From an uncultured Ignavibacteriota bacterium (lineage in GTDB: Bacteria; Bacteroidota; Ignavibacteria; Tepidaquicellales; Tepidaquicellaceae): a stretch of DNA of 23,071 nucleotides. Made by a program: the position numbers and the translations under genes. The notes below the pieces were generated by a model. That model saw nothing but the letters and a program-made list of their open reading frames with translations. It was not told where the DNA came from and made no database searches. The DNA lies in contig CALGII010000107.1 of assembly GCA_937915485.1 (NCBI GenBank), forward strand, positions 1 through 23,071. Direction: 5' to 3'. Each line of letters starts with the position of its first letter. The stretch's first letter is position 1. Below are positions 1 to 8,569 of this stretch, piece after piece.

Positions 1-1076
1 TTGCTTCCGCCCATATCGTAAGTCTTCACCTTGCCTTCAGCGATAATCGACGCGGTTGCTTTTTCAATACGCTCCGCTTTTTCTGTCACGCCGAGCCAGT
101 CGAGCATCATCTTTGCCGACAATATAGTGGCAATCGGGTTAACCTTGTACATGCCGTAATACTTAGGCGCTGAACCGTGCGTGGGCTCGAACACGGCGAG
201 TTTCTCGCCTATGTTGCCCGAGCATCCGAAACCAAGTCCGCCGACCATTTGAGCGCAAAGGTCCGAAATAATATCACCGAAAAGATTCGGCGCGACAAGC
301 ACGTCGTAGTTGAACGGATTCTTGAGAAGCCACATCGTCATCGCGTCTATGTTCGCGTTATCCATTTCGATTCCCGGGAAATCCTTCGCGACTTCTTTCG
401 CGGTTTCAAGGAAGAGTCCGTCAGTCGCGCGAACGACATTCGATTTATGAACTACGGTAACTTTCTTGCGGTTGAATTTTTTCGCGAATTCAAATGCCGC
501 TCTTATAATTCTTTCCGAGCCTTTCTTAGTGTTTATCTTGCAGGATATCGCGAATTCGTCGCCCGGAATATCTTTGAAAGGTGCGAACGGTTTCGAAAGT
601 TTCGTCAGAAGAGCCGACAGTTCTTCCGGTACGGGATTGAATTCGACTCCCGAATACATACCTTCAGTATTTTCCCTGAATACAACGATGTCGATATTTT
701 CTTTGAAGTTCAAAGCGTTGCCCTTGTAAGCCTTGCACGGTCTCTGGCAGATGTAAAGATCGAACATTTGCCTCATTCTCACTATCGGCGACCTGTAAAC
801 GAGTCCTTTTCCCTGCAATTCGGGTACGAGTTCCGCCTGCGCCGCCTTGACGGGCTTCGACGTGATGGCGCCGAAAAGAGCCGCGTCAACATTTTTCAAA
901 AGTTCAACTGTTCTTTCTGGAAATGCGTCGCCTTCCTTGCACCAGAATTCCCATCCGATATCACCGTGTATGTATTCAGCGTCAAATCCCGTTTTATCGA
1001 GTACAATTTTTGCCGCTTCAAGTACTTCAATACCCACGCCGTCGCCGGGCAGGTAGGCTATTTTAAACTTAGACAT
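1..1076 (-). CDS. Isocitrate/isopropylmalate-family dehydrogenase (probably NAD-type isocitrate dehydrogenase), 3' end cut by window
   Basis: This gene reads leftward from ATG at 1074-1076 and stays open to the window edge, giving 358 residues without a stop. The family performs metal-dependent oxidative decarboxylation of a 2-hydroxy acid, as isocitrate to 2-oxoglutarate in the TCA cycle. Visible motifs are LPGDGVG (residues 9-15), RENTEGMYSG near 134-143, a metal-binding NLFGDIISD block, and FEPTHGSAP, the dinucleotide-binding loop. RENTE rather than the RELTGG of isopropylmalate dehydrogenase favours isocitrate, homoisocitrate or a tartrate-like substrate. The last residues, YDMGGS, correspond to the conserved C-terminal D-[LM]-G-G-S of the family, so only a short tail is missing. 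A strong GGAGG site (1081-1085) lies 4 nt before the ATG. Substrate and NAD/NADP preference are not settled by the sequence. Confidence 0.88.
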   Translation of the reverse strand, partial: MSKFKIAYLPGDGVGIEVLEAAKIVLDKTGFDAEYIHGDIGWEFWCKEGDAFPERTVELLKNVDAALFGAITSKPVKAAQAELVPELQGKGLVYRSPIVRMRQMFDLYICQRPCKAYKGNALNFKENIDIVVFRENTEGMYSGVEFNPVPEELSALLTKLSKPFAPFKDIPGDEFAISCKINTKKGSERIIRAAFEFAKKFNRKKVTVVHKSNVVRATDGLFLETAKEVAKDFPGIEMDNANIDAMTMWLLKNPFNYDVLVAPNLFGDIISDLCAQMVGGLGFGCSGNIGEKLAVFEPTHGSAPKYYGMYKVNPIATILSAKMMLDWLGVTEKAERIEKATASIIAEGKVKTYDMGGS

Positions 1077-1107
1077 TAATCCTCCGGAAAATTTAAATTT
1101 GTATGTA

Positions 1108-1138
1108 CAAAATTATCGAATATGGAACAGTATCTCAA
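1108..1138 (-). promoter_or_regulatory. Bacteroidota-type promoter for the dehydrogenase
   Basis: On the minus strand a TTG (1136-1138, within ATTG) is followed after exactly 20 nt by TAATTTTG (1108-1115). This matches the Bacteroidota consensus TTTG-N(19-21)-TAnnTTTG. It predicts transcription starting near 1101 with a leader of about 25 nt carrying the GGAGG site. A TATAAT-like string at 1142-1147 is an alternative -10. The call rests on consensus matching only. Confidence 0.4.
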
Positions 1139-1202
1139 TGATATTATAAATGCGGATTTTTTTATACCTTGAAAACGAATGCGGTGTCGGGTTACAATAG
1201 GC

Positions 1203-2699
1203 TTAACGGTTGTTTTCTTTCCGTAATCCGCCGATGAAGTATGTCAGGTTTGCTGTAATTAGCGTCACTCCGACGCCTATCATAACGTACCAGGTGTACG
1301 CGATTTTTGTATAGTATATCACGAATACCATTACGAGTATTCCCGCAATAAATCCGGAGATTGCGTCTTTCTCCGATACTTTCTTGAAGAAAAGTCCGAG
1401 GAAGAAAACGCCGAGAAGACCGCCGTACGTGAAAGATGCAATCGAAAGCCCTATCTCGACGACCGGATTTTTCGCGTCGCGGAAAAGCATTGCCCCTCCT
1501 ATCAGTACAACACCCCATAAAAGCGTAAGGAGTTTTGAAATCATCATTTCCCTGCTCCTGAACTTTTCGGATTTTACCGAACTGAACAGGTCGAGATACG
1601 TCGAAGAAGCAAGCGAACTTATAGCCGATGACAGCGTTCCCATTGCCGACGCGAGCACACCTGCTATTACGAAGCCCGAAATACCCGTCGGAAGATTTTC
1701 GACAATGAACTTAGGAAATATTTCATCGGATGACGTAAGAGGCAGTCCCGTAGAATTCAGAATTAAAGACGTGAACGCCGCGCCCTTATAATACGCGAAA
1801 AGACAGAGTCCGAGGAACATAAAGAAAGCGAACTGAAGAACTATCAATGAAGCATCGAGCATTAGCGCTTTTTGGCTGTCCTTTTTCGATTTGCAGCCGA
1901 GAAGTCTTTGAACGAGCAACTGGTCAGTACCGTGAGATGCCATCGTAAGAAACGTTCCTCCGAGCAGACCGCCCGCTATAGTGTATGGAGACGCGAGGAA
2001 ACCTATAACCGAACCGCCAAAGTCCGTATTGAATATTCTGAACTTATCGATACCCGACTGCGCGGCATAATTGAACACATCATTGATTCCGTTCGGAAGG
2101 CCGTTGAATACAACGAAGAGAGCCGCGACCGCGCCGCCTAAATATATGAACAACTGCACAACATCCATCGTCACCACCGCTTTCAGCCCTCCCATGTATG
2201 TATATAGAAGCGTGAACAATCCGATTATCGCTATGCTAGTCGGATAATCGAGACCCGTTATTATGTGAACGGGAATTGCCGTTGCGAACAGTCTCACTCC
2301 CGATGCAAGCACGCGCGTTATTAAGAATACTGACGATGTAAGTTTGCGGAGTTTCTGTCCGAATCTTTTTCCCAAAAAATCATAAGCGGTAACAATGTCG
2401 CCCTTGTAATATGCGGGAATGAATACGAGAGTTACAAGAAGCCTTCCTATGAAATAACCGAATATCAACTGCATGAACGTGAGGTCGCTTTTATACGCAA
2501 GCCCGGGAATGCTGATGAAAGTTAAAGTGCTGGTTTCGCTTGCAACGATTGAAAATCCGACAGCCCACCACTTAAGTTCCTTGCCGCCGAGAAAATAATC
2601 GCGCGAGTTCTTCTGGCGCCTCGCGGTAATGAAGCCCGCGATGACGGTTCCTGCGAGATATATGATTACTATGAGATAGTCTAATACGGAAAACTTCAT
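1203..2699 (-). CDS. Sodium:solute symporter (SSS/SLC5 family)
   Basis: This 498-residue polytopic inner-membrane protein belongs to the SSS family, which couples Na+ influx to uptake of sugars, organic acids or related solutes. About 13 hydrophobic helices are visible from residue 5 to the end. The N-terminal DYLIVIIYLAGTVIAGF helix, the SRDYFLGGKELKWW loop and the SIVASETSTLTFISIPG segment are family hallmarks; the last falls in the substrate/Na+ site helix. A GGLKAVVTMDVVQ loop around residues 170-183 is also typical. The ATG overlaps the TGA of the upstream metallo-hydrolase gene (ATGA, 2696-2699), so the two are translationally coupled. No Shine-Dalgarno is needed or seen. The substrate cannot be read from the sequence. 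No clear terminator follows the stop. Confidence 0.92.
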   Translation of the reverse strand: MKFSVLDYLIVIIYLAGTVIAGFITARRQKNSRDYFLGGKELKWWAVGFSIVASETSTLTFISIPGLAYKSDLTFMQLIFGYFIGRLLVTLVFIPAYYKGDIVTAYDFLGKRFGQKLRKLTSSVFLITRVLASGVRLFATAIPVHIITGLDYPTSIAIIGLFTLLYTYMGGLKAVVTMDVVQLFIYLGGAVAALFVVFNGLPNGINDVFNYAAQSGIDKFRIFNTDFGGSVIGFLASPYTIAGGLLGGTFLTMASHGTDQLLVQRLLGCKSKKDSQKALMLDASLIVLQFAFFMFLGLCLFAYYKGAAFTSLILNSTGLPLTSSDEIFPKFIVENLPTGISGFVIAGVLASAMGTLSSAISSLASSTYLDLFSSVKSEKFRSREMMISKLLTLLWGVVLIGGAMLFRDAKNPVVEIGLSIASFTYGGLLGVFFLGLFFKKVSEKDAISGFIAGILVMVFVIYYTKIAYTWYVMIGVGVTLITANLTYFIGGLRKENNR

Positions 2700-3544
2700 T
2701 GATTTATGTTGAACTTTTCTTTCAGGAAATAGGATTTGCCGTCAAATCCGATTTTTCCTGCTTCAACATAAGGGTCGTGTTCAAAAAAAACAGTGTAGTT
2801 ATTTTCGTACATCTCTTTCAGATACTTCTTTTTTTCCTCCAGCGTCACGAGCGGAAACAAATCATAACCCATGATGTAAGGAAGCGGTACGTGCGAAGCC
2901 ATCGGGAACAAATCAGCGGTGTAATAAAGCGCGTTGCCGCCGTCGTGTATTTTTACCATCTGCATGTTACGCGTGTGTCCGTTCAAAGGTATCAGCGAAA
3001 TGCTGCCGTCGAACTCGTGCTCACCGTCAATCGTTCTCAGTTGCTTTCTATCTTCGAGCGGTTTGAAATCTTTCGGGAAAAAACTCGCCTTGTCGCGCTC
3101 GGTGGGATTATTCGCCCATTCCAGATGCTTCTCCTGAACGTGGTAAACAGCGTTCTCAAAAGCAGGCACCGCTTCTTCTCCCGCGATTCTTGTGGAACCT
3201 CCCGCGTGGTCGAAATGAAGATGTGTCAGAATTACGTCGGTAACCTCTTCGGGCTTAACGTTCAATGCCGACAATTCCTTCTCAAGAGTGTGCTCCGTAT
3301 AATCTACCGCGTATATCTCATTCAATTTCTTCGACATCTTGTATCCTATTCCCGTATCCACGAGAATTTTCTTACTTGAACTTTCGAGGAGCAGCACTCT
3401 CGTGCACATTTCAATCCTGTTGGACTCGTCCGCAGGATTTGAGCGGTTCCACATAACTTTCGGCACTACGCCGAACATCGCGCCGCCGTCAAGTTTGAAA
3501 AGCCCCGCCTGTATCGAATGTATTTTATATTCTCCTATTTGCAT
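2696..3544 (-). CDS. Metallo-beta-lactamase-fold hydrolase (lactonase-like)
   Basis: This is a 282-residue cytosolic enzyme with the complete dinuclear metal site of the MBL fold: H108-x-H110-x-D112-H113 in THLHFDHAGG, then H190 (NGHTRNMQM), D211 (TADLFP) and H256 (FEHDP). Spacing and the NGHT-x3-M context resemble the AHL-lactonase/AttM-like branch, whose members hydrolyse lactones or other esters. The exact substrate is unknown. No signal peptide is present. It is the first gene of a two-gene unit, and its TGA overlaps the ATG of the sodium:solute symporter. A terminator lies 23 nt upstream of the ATG, so the promoter must be close or inside that hairpin. No Shine-Dalgarno is visible before ATG 3542-3544. 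Confidence 0.88.
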   Translation of the reverse strand: MQIGEYKIHSIQAGLFKLDGGAMFGVVPKVMWNRSNPADESNRIEMCTRVLLLESSSKKILVDTGIGYKMSKKLNEIYAVDYTEHTLEKELSALNVKPEEVTDVILTHLHFDHAGGSTRIAGEEAVPAFENAVYHVQEKHLEWANNPTERDKASFFPKDFKPLEDRKQLRTIDGEHEFDGSISLIPLNGHTRNMQMVKIHDGGNALYYTADLFPMASHVPLPYIMGYDLFPLVTLEEKKKYLKEMYENNYTVFFEHDPYVEAGKIGFDGKSYFLKEKFNINQ

Positions 3545-3561
3545 TTGTCTGTATTAAATAA

Positions 3562-3597
3562 TAAAAAACCCGTCTTTTAAGAAAACAAAAAACGGGT
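3562..3597 (-). terminator. Rho-independent terminator of the barrel-protein gene
   Basis: The inverted repeat ACCCGT (3568-3573) / ACGGGT (3592-3597) has a loop of 18 nt. On the minus strand the second arm runs straight into TTTTTT (3563-3567 region). It sits 22 nt after the stop of the outer-membrane barrel gene and before the MBL gene, which fits a minus-strand terminator. The loop is long and AT-rich, so efficiency is uncertain. Confidence 0.7.
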
Positions 3598-3618
3598 AAT
3601 AAAATTTCAATACAATAC

Positions 3619-4383
3619 TTATAACGCGAAACGGAAACCCGAGAAGAACGTGAAATTCGTCGTCGTGATTTTTTCCACTTTGTCTGTGCTCATCAGGTTG
3701 TTGAGACCGCCATATTTGAATGAAGTCCCGAAGATTACGCTTAGCGGATACATGAACACGTAATTAGCGGTTAAATTCGCGCTCAACCCGAGGTCGAAAT
3801 ATTTGTAACCGAAATTCTGATAAGTGTTTTCAGGTTTCGAAATAAGGAATCCGAGGTAAGGACCGCCCGTAAACCACAGCCCGACTTTTTCGGATACCAT
3901 TCCTCCAAGGTCAACAAAAAGTGGTATATTTATGTAATTCGCCGCTACGTAATTATCTACAACCGCTGTTGAATCCGCATCGGTCAATCCGGTCGTCATC
4001 GCGGGTTTCTGTATGCCGAAACTCTTACCGTCAAACGTCAGACCCGTCGTGAAACTGAAGTAATCGAAAACGTTAAGGTAAACGAGCCCGCCGAAAGTAT
4101 ATCCGAGTTTCGCCTTTTCCGTATAAGTGCCCGCGCCCGAACGCGTCGTGATGTTCGGCGAAGTCGAGCCTACGCCGAGTTGCAGGTCAACATAGAAATC
4201 GACAGGGCTGCTCGACGTTTTAAACGCGAATTCCTTTTTTGCCTTTTCATAGTCGCTCTTAAGTTTCCAGTCAATCCTGTACTCCTTGTTGCCGAACGGC
4301 CTGCTCGGATCTCCTTCCGCGAATACGCCGGAAACGGCAGAGAACAAGAACAACACTATAAATACTTTTAAAAAGATTTTCAT
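3619..4383 (-). CDS. Small outer-membrane beta-barrel protein
   Basis: This 254-residue exported protein starts with a clear signal peptide (MKIFLKVFIVLFLFSAVSGVFA, cleavage near residue 22). After an about 40-residue charged stretch, the rest alternates short hydrophobic strands and polar turns: FYVDLQLGVG, GGLVYLNVFDYFSFTTGLTF, LPLFV-type strands, and a final FFSGFRFAL ending in an aromatic/hydrophobic residue. This is the pattern of Bacteroidota OmpA-like or PorT-like 8-10-strand barrels. Its function (porin, structural or adhesion) is not evident. An AAGGA site precedes ATG 4381-4383. It lies 14 nt after the ABC-F stop, so the two are probably co-transcribed, and a terminator follows. Confidence 0.8.
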   Translation of the reverse strand: MKIFLKVFIVLFLFSAVSGVFAEGDPSRPFGNKEYRIDWKLKSDYEKAKKEFAFKTSSSPVDFYVDLQLGVGSTSPNITTRSGAGTYTEKAKLGYTFGGLVYLNVFDYFSFTTGLTFDGKSFGIQKPAMTTGLTDADSTAVVDNYVAANYINIPLFVDLGGMVSEKVGLWFTGGPYLGFLISKPENTYQNFGYKYFDLGLSANLTANYVFMYPLSVIFGTSFKYGGLNNLMSTDKVEKITTTNFTFFSGFRFAL

Positions 4384-4397
4384 TTCTGTTCCTTCGT

Positions 4398-6353
4398 TTA
4401 ATTATTTAAGAATTTTTTTTCGAGTTCGTTCAGGTTTTCAGTTTCCTTCTCCCATAACGCAGTCAAATTCTCTATCTTCTGCGTCAGGTCAAGATACTCA
4501 AATTTAATCTCAACTGCAAAATCCGCGTCCTTGTAGAAATCGGTCTTGCTCATCTCCTGTTCTAAATAAATTTTCTTACTTTCGAGTTCCGCGATTTGTT
4601 TCTCCGCGTCGCTGATTTTTTTCCTTACAGGCGCGGACACTTTCACAAGTTCCTTTTTCTTCTTTTTGTTCTCAATCCCTTCCTTATATCCTGATGACGT
4701 TTCTTTAACGGGCGCGGGCTCCTCAACTTCGGTTTCGGGCGTTTCGGATTCGAGCACCGTAAGATATTCGGACGATTTTCCGAGATAAGTTTTCAACCCG
4801 CCGTTCTTAACCTCTATTATCTTGTCGATTATTCCGTCAATGAATTCCCTGTCGTGTGAAACGATGATGACTGTTCCCTCGTAATCCGAAAGCGCTTTCT
4901 GAAGAACTTCTTTCGAGTGCATATCAAGATGGTTAGTCGGCTCGTCGAGGATTAAAAGATTCGAAGGCTCGATAAGCATCTTCGCGAGCGCCAGCCTTGA
5001 CTTCTCGCCGCCCGAGAGCACGCCGACTTTCTTGTCAGCGTCATCGTCGTGAAACAGGAATCCGCCGAGTATATTCCTTATGCCCGTAATGTTCTGACCG
5101 CTGTCAACCTCGAGCATTATTTCAAAAGCCGTCTTGCTTTCGTCCATATCTTCCGCCTGATTCTGCGCGAAGTATTTCGGTATAACGTTGTAGCCGTATT
5201 TCATTTCTCCCCCGCTGTACGACTCCGTGCCCGCGATTATTCTCGTAAGAGTCGATTTTCCTGCGCCGTTCTTTCCTACTAATGCAATCTTCTCCCCTCT
5301 CTCAATGTTCAGGTTCAGATTTTCGAGAACATTTTTCTTCCCGTCGTAACTTTTTGTGAGTCCCGCAATTTCTACGAGCAGCCTTCCCGAATGAACTGCG
5401 GGAGGAAAACGGAATTTTATTTTTTCTGTCTCCTGCTCGAGTTCCACCTTCTCAATTTTATCTAGCAGTTTTATTCTGCTCTGCACCGCTCGCGCTTTCG
5501 TGGCTTTGTATCTGAACCGCTCTATGAACTTCTCCTGCTGCTGAAGATATTTCTGCTGATTCCTGAACCTGCTTTCGAGTAGTTCCTTGCGCTTCCTTTT
5601 TTCCTCCGTGTAAAAGGAATAATTGCCGCTGAACAGATTGAGTTCGCCGTTGTGTATTTCCGCTGTCTTCCTCGAAACGTTATCGAGAAACTGCTTGTCG
5701 TGCGACACAAGAATTATCGCGCCCTTGTAATTTATTATGTATTTCTCAAACCACACGAGAGATTCAAAGTCGAGATGGTTAGTCGGCTCGTCAAGAAGCA
5801 GAACGGACGGATTCTTCAGAAGGAGTTTTGCAAGTTCAATCCTCATCTGCCAGCCGCCGCTGAATATTCCCGTATCCTTTTCAAAATCTTCGCTCTCAAA
5901 TCCGAGACCCGAAAGAATTTTCTCGATTTTGGATTTAAGTTTGTGCCCTTCCAGAAGAGTGAACTGTTCCTGCAGTTCCGAATATGTCGTGAGCAGGTCC
6001 ATGTAATCTTCGCTTTCCCTGTCGCCGTAGTTCTTGAGTTCGTCTTCAATCTCGGCGAGTTCATCCTCGATTGATTTTATGCTGTCGGCAGAATCGTATA
6101 CTTCGTCATAAAGAATCCTGCCGCTCAACCGCACGGTTTCCTGAGGAAGGTATCCGTAAGTCGAGTGCCTCGACTTAATAACCTTCCCGCTGTCATAACT
6201 GAAGAGACCCATTATGATTTTAAGAAGCGTGCTTTTCCCCGCTCCGTTTACGCCCACGAGAGAAAGCCTGTCCTTGCCGCCAACGCGCAGATTGACACTG
6301 TCAAAAAGTTTGCGCGTTCCGAAATTTACGTTTATATTTTCAAGAATTACCAT
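4398..6353 (-). CDS. ABC-F family ATPase (ribosome-associated type)
   Basis: This soluble protein carries two ABC cassettes and no membrane domain. ABC-F proteins bind the ribosomal E site and relieve stalled translation or protect against antibiotics. Counted from the preferred start, Walker A motifs are at 34-42 and 360-368, signatures FSGGW near 164 and LSGGEKSR at 446-453, and DEPTNHLD at 188-195 and 470-477. The linker between cassettes (about 242-307), including RFRYKATKARAVQSR, is the P-site tRNA-interacting arm and is closest in style to YheS/YdiF-like members. A lysine-rich stretch and a coiled-coil C-terminus (577-651) follow. The frame is open upstream to 6437, but that extension reads through a terminator hairpin. 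ATG 6351-6353, giving MVILENINVNFG, is therefore preferred. It is probably co-transcribed with the barrel gene. Confidence 0.92.
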   Translation of the reverse strand: MVILENINVNFGTRKLFDSVNLRVGGKDRLSLVGVNGAGKSTLLKIIMGLFSYDSGKVIKSRHSTYGYLPQETVRLSGRILYDEVYDSADSIKSIEDELAEIEDELKNYGDRESEDYMDLLTTYSELQEQFTLLEGHKLKSKIEKILSGLGFESEDFEKDTGIFSGGWQMRIELAKLLLKNPSVLLLDEPTNHLDFESLVWFEKYIINYKGAIILVSHDKQFLDNVSRKTAEIHNGELNLFSGNYSFYTEEKRKRKELLESRFRNQQKYLQQQEKFIERFRYKATKARAVQSRIKLLDKIEKVELEQETEKIKFRFPPAVHSGRLLVEIAGLTKSYDGKKNVLENLNLNIERGEKIALVGKNGAGKSTLTRIIAGTESYSGGEMKYGYNVIPKYFAQNQAEDMDESKTAFEIMLEVDSGQNITGIRNILGGFLFHDDDADKKVGVLSGGEKSRLALAKMLIEPSNLLILDEPTNHLDMHSKEVLQKALSDYEGTVIIVSHDREFIDGIIDKIIEVKNGGLKTYLGKSSEYLTVLESETPETEVEEPAPVKETSSGYKEGIENKKKKKELVKVSAPVRKKISDAEKQIAELESKKIYLEQEMSKTDFYKDADFAVEIKFEYLDLTQKIENLTALWEKETENLNELEKKFLNN

Positions 6354-6398
6354 AAAAGAAAAAATACTTAAATCGAAATGAAGTAAAAACTCATAAAT

Positions 6399-6425
6399 AA
6401 AAAAGCCGCGTAAAAATACGCGGCT
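6399..6425 (-). terminator. Second (distal) terminator of the polysaccharide/hydrolase operon
   Basis: A perfect 9-bp stem, AGCCGCGTA (6404-6412) / TACGCGGCT (6417-6425), has an AAAA loop. On the minus strand the stem is followed directly by TTTTTT. It is a textbook intrinsic terminator for transcription arriving from the T9SS hydrolase gene. It lies 46 nt upstream of the ABC-F start, insulating that gene. Confidence 0.88.
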
Positions 6426-6461
6426 CATCAAATCCACCCTTGACTTAATTAAAAATCAAAA

Positions 6462-6496
6462 ACTTTTTAGAAGGGCGGTCTCCTTACAGACCGCCC
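6462..6496 (-). terminator. First (proximal) terminator of the polysaccharide/hydrolase operon
   Basis: A perfect 8-bp stem, GGGCGGTC (6473-6480) / GACCGCCC (6489-6496), has an 8-nt loop. On the minus strand it is followed by TTCTAAAAAGTTTTTG, a moderate U-rich tail. It starts 22 nt after the hydrolase stop. With the hairpin at 6404-6425 it makes a tandem pair. Confidence 0.82.
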
Positions 6497-6518
6497 GGGT
6501 TATTATGAACACAAATTC

Positions 6519-8531
6519 TTACTTTACTAAAATCATTTTCTTGATGTCGGAATAATTTCCCGCATTGAGCCTGTAGAAATATACTCCGCTCGAATACTTC
6601 GCCGCATTCCACTGTACTTCATAAAGTCCTGTCGTCAGGTTTTCGTCCAGAAGTTTCGCGACTTCCCTTCCCGTCATGTCATAAATCCTGAGGCTTACGT
6701 TTCCGCTGAAATCCGCCGGCAGATTGAAACTAATCTTTGTCACGGGATTGAACGGATTAGGATAATTCTGTGATAATGCGAACTCGCCAGGAATTCCGTT
6801 TTCGCTGCCCTGCAGAAGAGGACTCGCCAGTGGTGAACCAGTACCCACAAGCGGCAGGTCAATGTATGAATTGGAACTCAGATACATCCTGCTCGACGCA
6901 GAAAGCATCACGGGAAGGACGAACGGATTCGTTCCGAGGAAAGGATAATTCCATCTCTGGTCGAGATTCGTTACGATTATCCTTATCCTGCTTCCCGCCT
7001 GGAATATGTGACCGTATGAATTTCCCGTTATCAGTTTCTGTCTTCTCGTGTTCTTCACGTTCTTCCTGTCGGTGTAATTCACGCTCGTGACAAATTTGCT
7101 CACTCCCGTGCTGCTGACTTCGAATATCTGGAAGTTGTACTGGCAGGCAGTCGCCGTCGAATAATAGTCGAGTTTCAACTGCGGCGTGCCGAGAAGTTTC
7201 GCGCTCGTCGTGAGGGGATCCGAATTGAATATTATGGAATCCTTCCTGAAATTCGTCTTGAACGTCGTACCCGTGAACTCGTCGTTTACCGCCTTCGTCA
7301 TGTTGTATCCCGATTTCACCGTTGAAGTCATGGTAACATACTGCGATTGATTTGTATTCACGGTCTTTTTAAGTTTCTTGTTCGTATTGAAATAAAGCCT
7401 GAGATTGCTCATTCCTTCCGGAGGAAATACTGATGAACTGTCGTGCACGAATGACCACATTCCGTTGGTTTCAGGGAATGTCGTGTATGCGTAATGGAAT
7501 TTCGGTCTCGTCAATATATTATTTTCGATTCCGAACAGCCAGTAGTAATACCATTCGTTGAAGAAATTCATGTGCCACTCGTCTTCTGTCGGAGAAGTGT
7601 CGCCGCCGTGCCCCATCACCGCTCCCATGTAATATCTTGAGGGCGCCTTGAGAAGAGGAATGGATGTAATGTTTCCGAGCGCGTTGAAGAACATATCCTG
7701 CCAGGAATTCTCCAGCAGAATCGGCACGGTGCTGTTTCCGACTATCGACCTGAAATCCCTGTCAAGCGGCATGTACTTCGCGAGACTGTCCCAGTGAGCC
7801 GCTGTATTGGAATAAATCCAGTCTGACATCCTGTCGACTGTCGGAGTGTACCTCGCCGTGTCGGGCGTGTATTCTATTGTCCAGAGCAAAGTCATCTTTA
7901 CGCACCCGTTCTCAATCCAACTCGTCCCGAAATCGGGCGAAGCAAGCGCGGATACAATCGCTTTTACTTTCATACCCATCGAGGCGGCCATGTATGGAAG
8001 CGTTCCTCCCTGCGAGCCTCCTGTAAGAAGAATGTTGCTTGAATCAGAACCCGTATTAATATTGTCGTGCTTTACGTAGTCGACAAATTCAATAAGGTCC
8101 TGCGCTTCCGTTCTGCTTATAAGGTTGGACAATCCTCCTGAATTACCCTGCCCTCTTACGCTGAAAGTGTAAACAACGTAACCGTAGTTAGCCTGCGCCT
8201 GCGCGAAGTTTTCCAGCGTCTCCTTCCTGTCGCCGTATCCGTGCACCATTATAACAACAGGATATCCGTTCGGAAGATATGGATTGGGTTCAGAAGGAAA
8301 GAATTTCGACGCGTCCAATTGAACGTTGTCTCTCAGTGTCAGCCAGAAATCCTGCTTTATGACACTGTTGGGTCCGTCTGTACCCCCGATGAATTTATAA
8401 ATAGACGGAAGTATCGGAATTTTGTAGTTCTCGGTTCTGCTCTTTTTTACGAAATCCTGCGAAAACACACCCGCTGCGGACATCGCCAGTATGAACAGCG
8501 CAAACAGATTAATACTTATAAATTTTTTCAT
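6519..8531 (-). CDS. Secreted CocE/X-Pro dipeptidyl-peptidase-like alpha/beta-hydrolase with T9SS sorting domain
   Basis: This 670-residue exported enzyme carries a signal peptide (MKKFISINLFALFILAMSAAGVFS, cut near 24). An alpha/beta-hydrolase domain follows, with VVIMVHGYGDRKE (oxyanion region, about 92-104) and nucleophile elbow GGSQG (S173). D279 in NSWQDMF and H308 in MGHGGD are the likely remaining triad residues. A jelly-roll C-terminal domain of the X-Pro dipeptidyl-peptidase type spans about 370-560. Residues 584-670 are a type A T9SS C-terminal sorting domain (QNYPNPFNP, YDMTGREV, SSGVYFYRL). The protein is therefore exported by Sec, then carried across the outer membrane and displayed or released. 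The substrate (peptide or ester) is unknown. AAGGAG (8537-8542) lies 5 nt before the ATG. The gene follows wecB by 38 nt, so co-transcription is likely. Two terminators follow. Confidence 0.9.
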   Translation of the reverse strand: MKKFISINLFALFILAMSAAGVFSQDFVKKSRTENYKIPILPSIYKFIGGTDGPNSVIKQDFWLTLRDNVQLDASKFFPSEPNPYLPNGYPVVIMVHGYGDRKETLENFAQAQANYGYVVYTFSVRGQGNSGGLSNLISRTEAQDLIEFVDYVKHDNINTGSDSSNILLTGGSQGGTLPYMAASMGMKVKAIVSALASPDFGTSWIENGCVKMTLLWTIEYTPDTARYTPTVDRMSDWIYSNTAAHWDSLAKYMPLDRDFRSIVGNSTVPILLENSWQDMFFNALGNITSIPLLKAPSRYYMGAVMGHGGDTSPTEDEWHMNFFNEWYYYWLFGIENNILTRPKFHYAYTTFPETNGMWSFVHDSSSVFPPEGMSNLRLYFNTNKKLKKTVNTNQSQYVTMTSTVKSGYNMTKAVNDEFTGTTFKTNFRKDSIIFNSDPLTTSAKLLGTPQLKLDYYSTATACQYNFQIFEVSSTGVSKFVTSVNYTDRKNVKNTRRQKLITGNSYGHIFQAGSRIRIIVTNLDQRWNYPFLGTNPFVLPVMLSASSRMYLSSNSYIDLPLVGTGSPLASPLLQGSENGIPGEFALSQNYPNPFNPVTKISFNLPADFSGNVSLRIYDMTGREVAKLLDENLTTGLYEVQWNAAKYSSGVYFYRLNAGNYSDIKKMILVK

Positions 8532-8569
8532 TACTTCTCCTTACGATTTAATATTTATATTGAATTATT

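Noticed and set aside
177..1079. 300-residue plus-strand gene
   Set aside because: It is the exact antisense of the dehydrogenase, and its translation is rich in Arg/Phe with no motif. The minus frame carries all family motifs.
2699..3379. 226-residue plus-strand gene
   Set aside because: Antisense of the MBL hydrolase, whose metal site is complete; the antisense product has a nonsense composition.
4398..6437. ABC-F gene starting at 6437
   Set aside because: The extra 28 residues are encoded by a perfect terminator stem-loop and are not part of the ABC-F family N-terminus.
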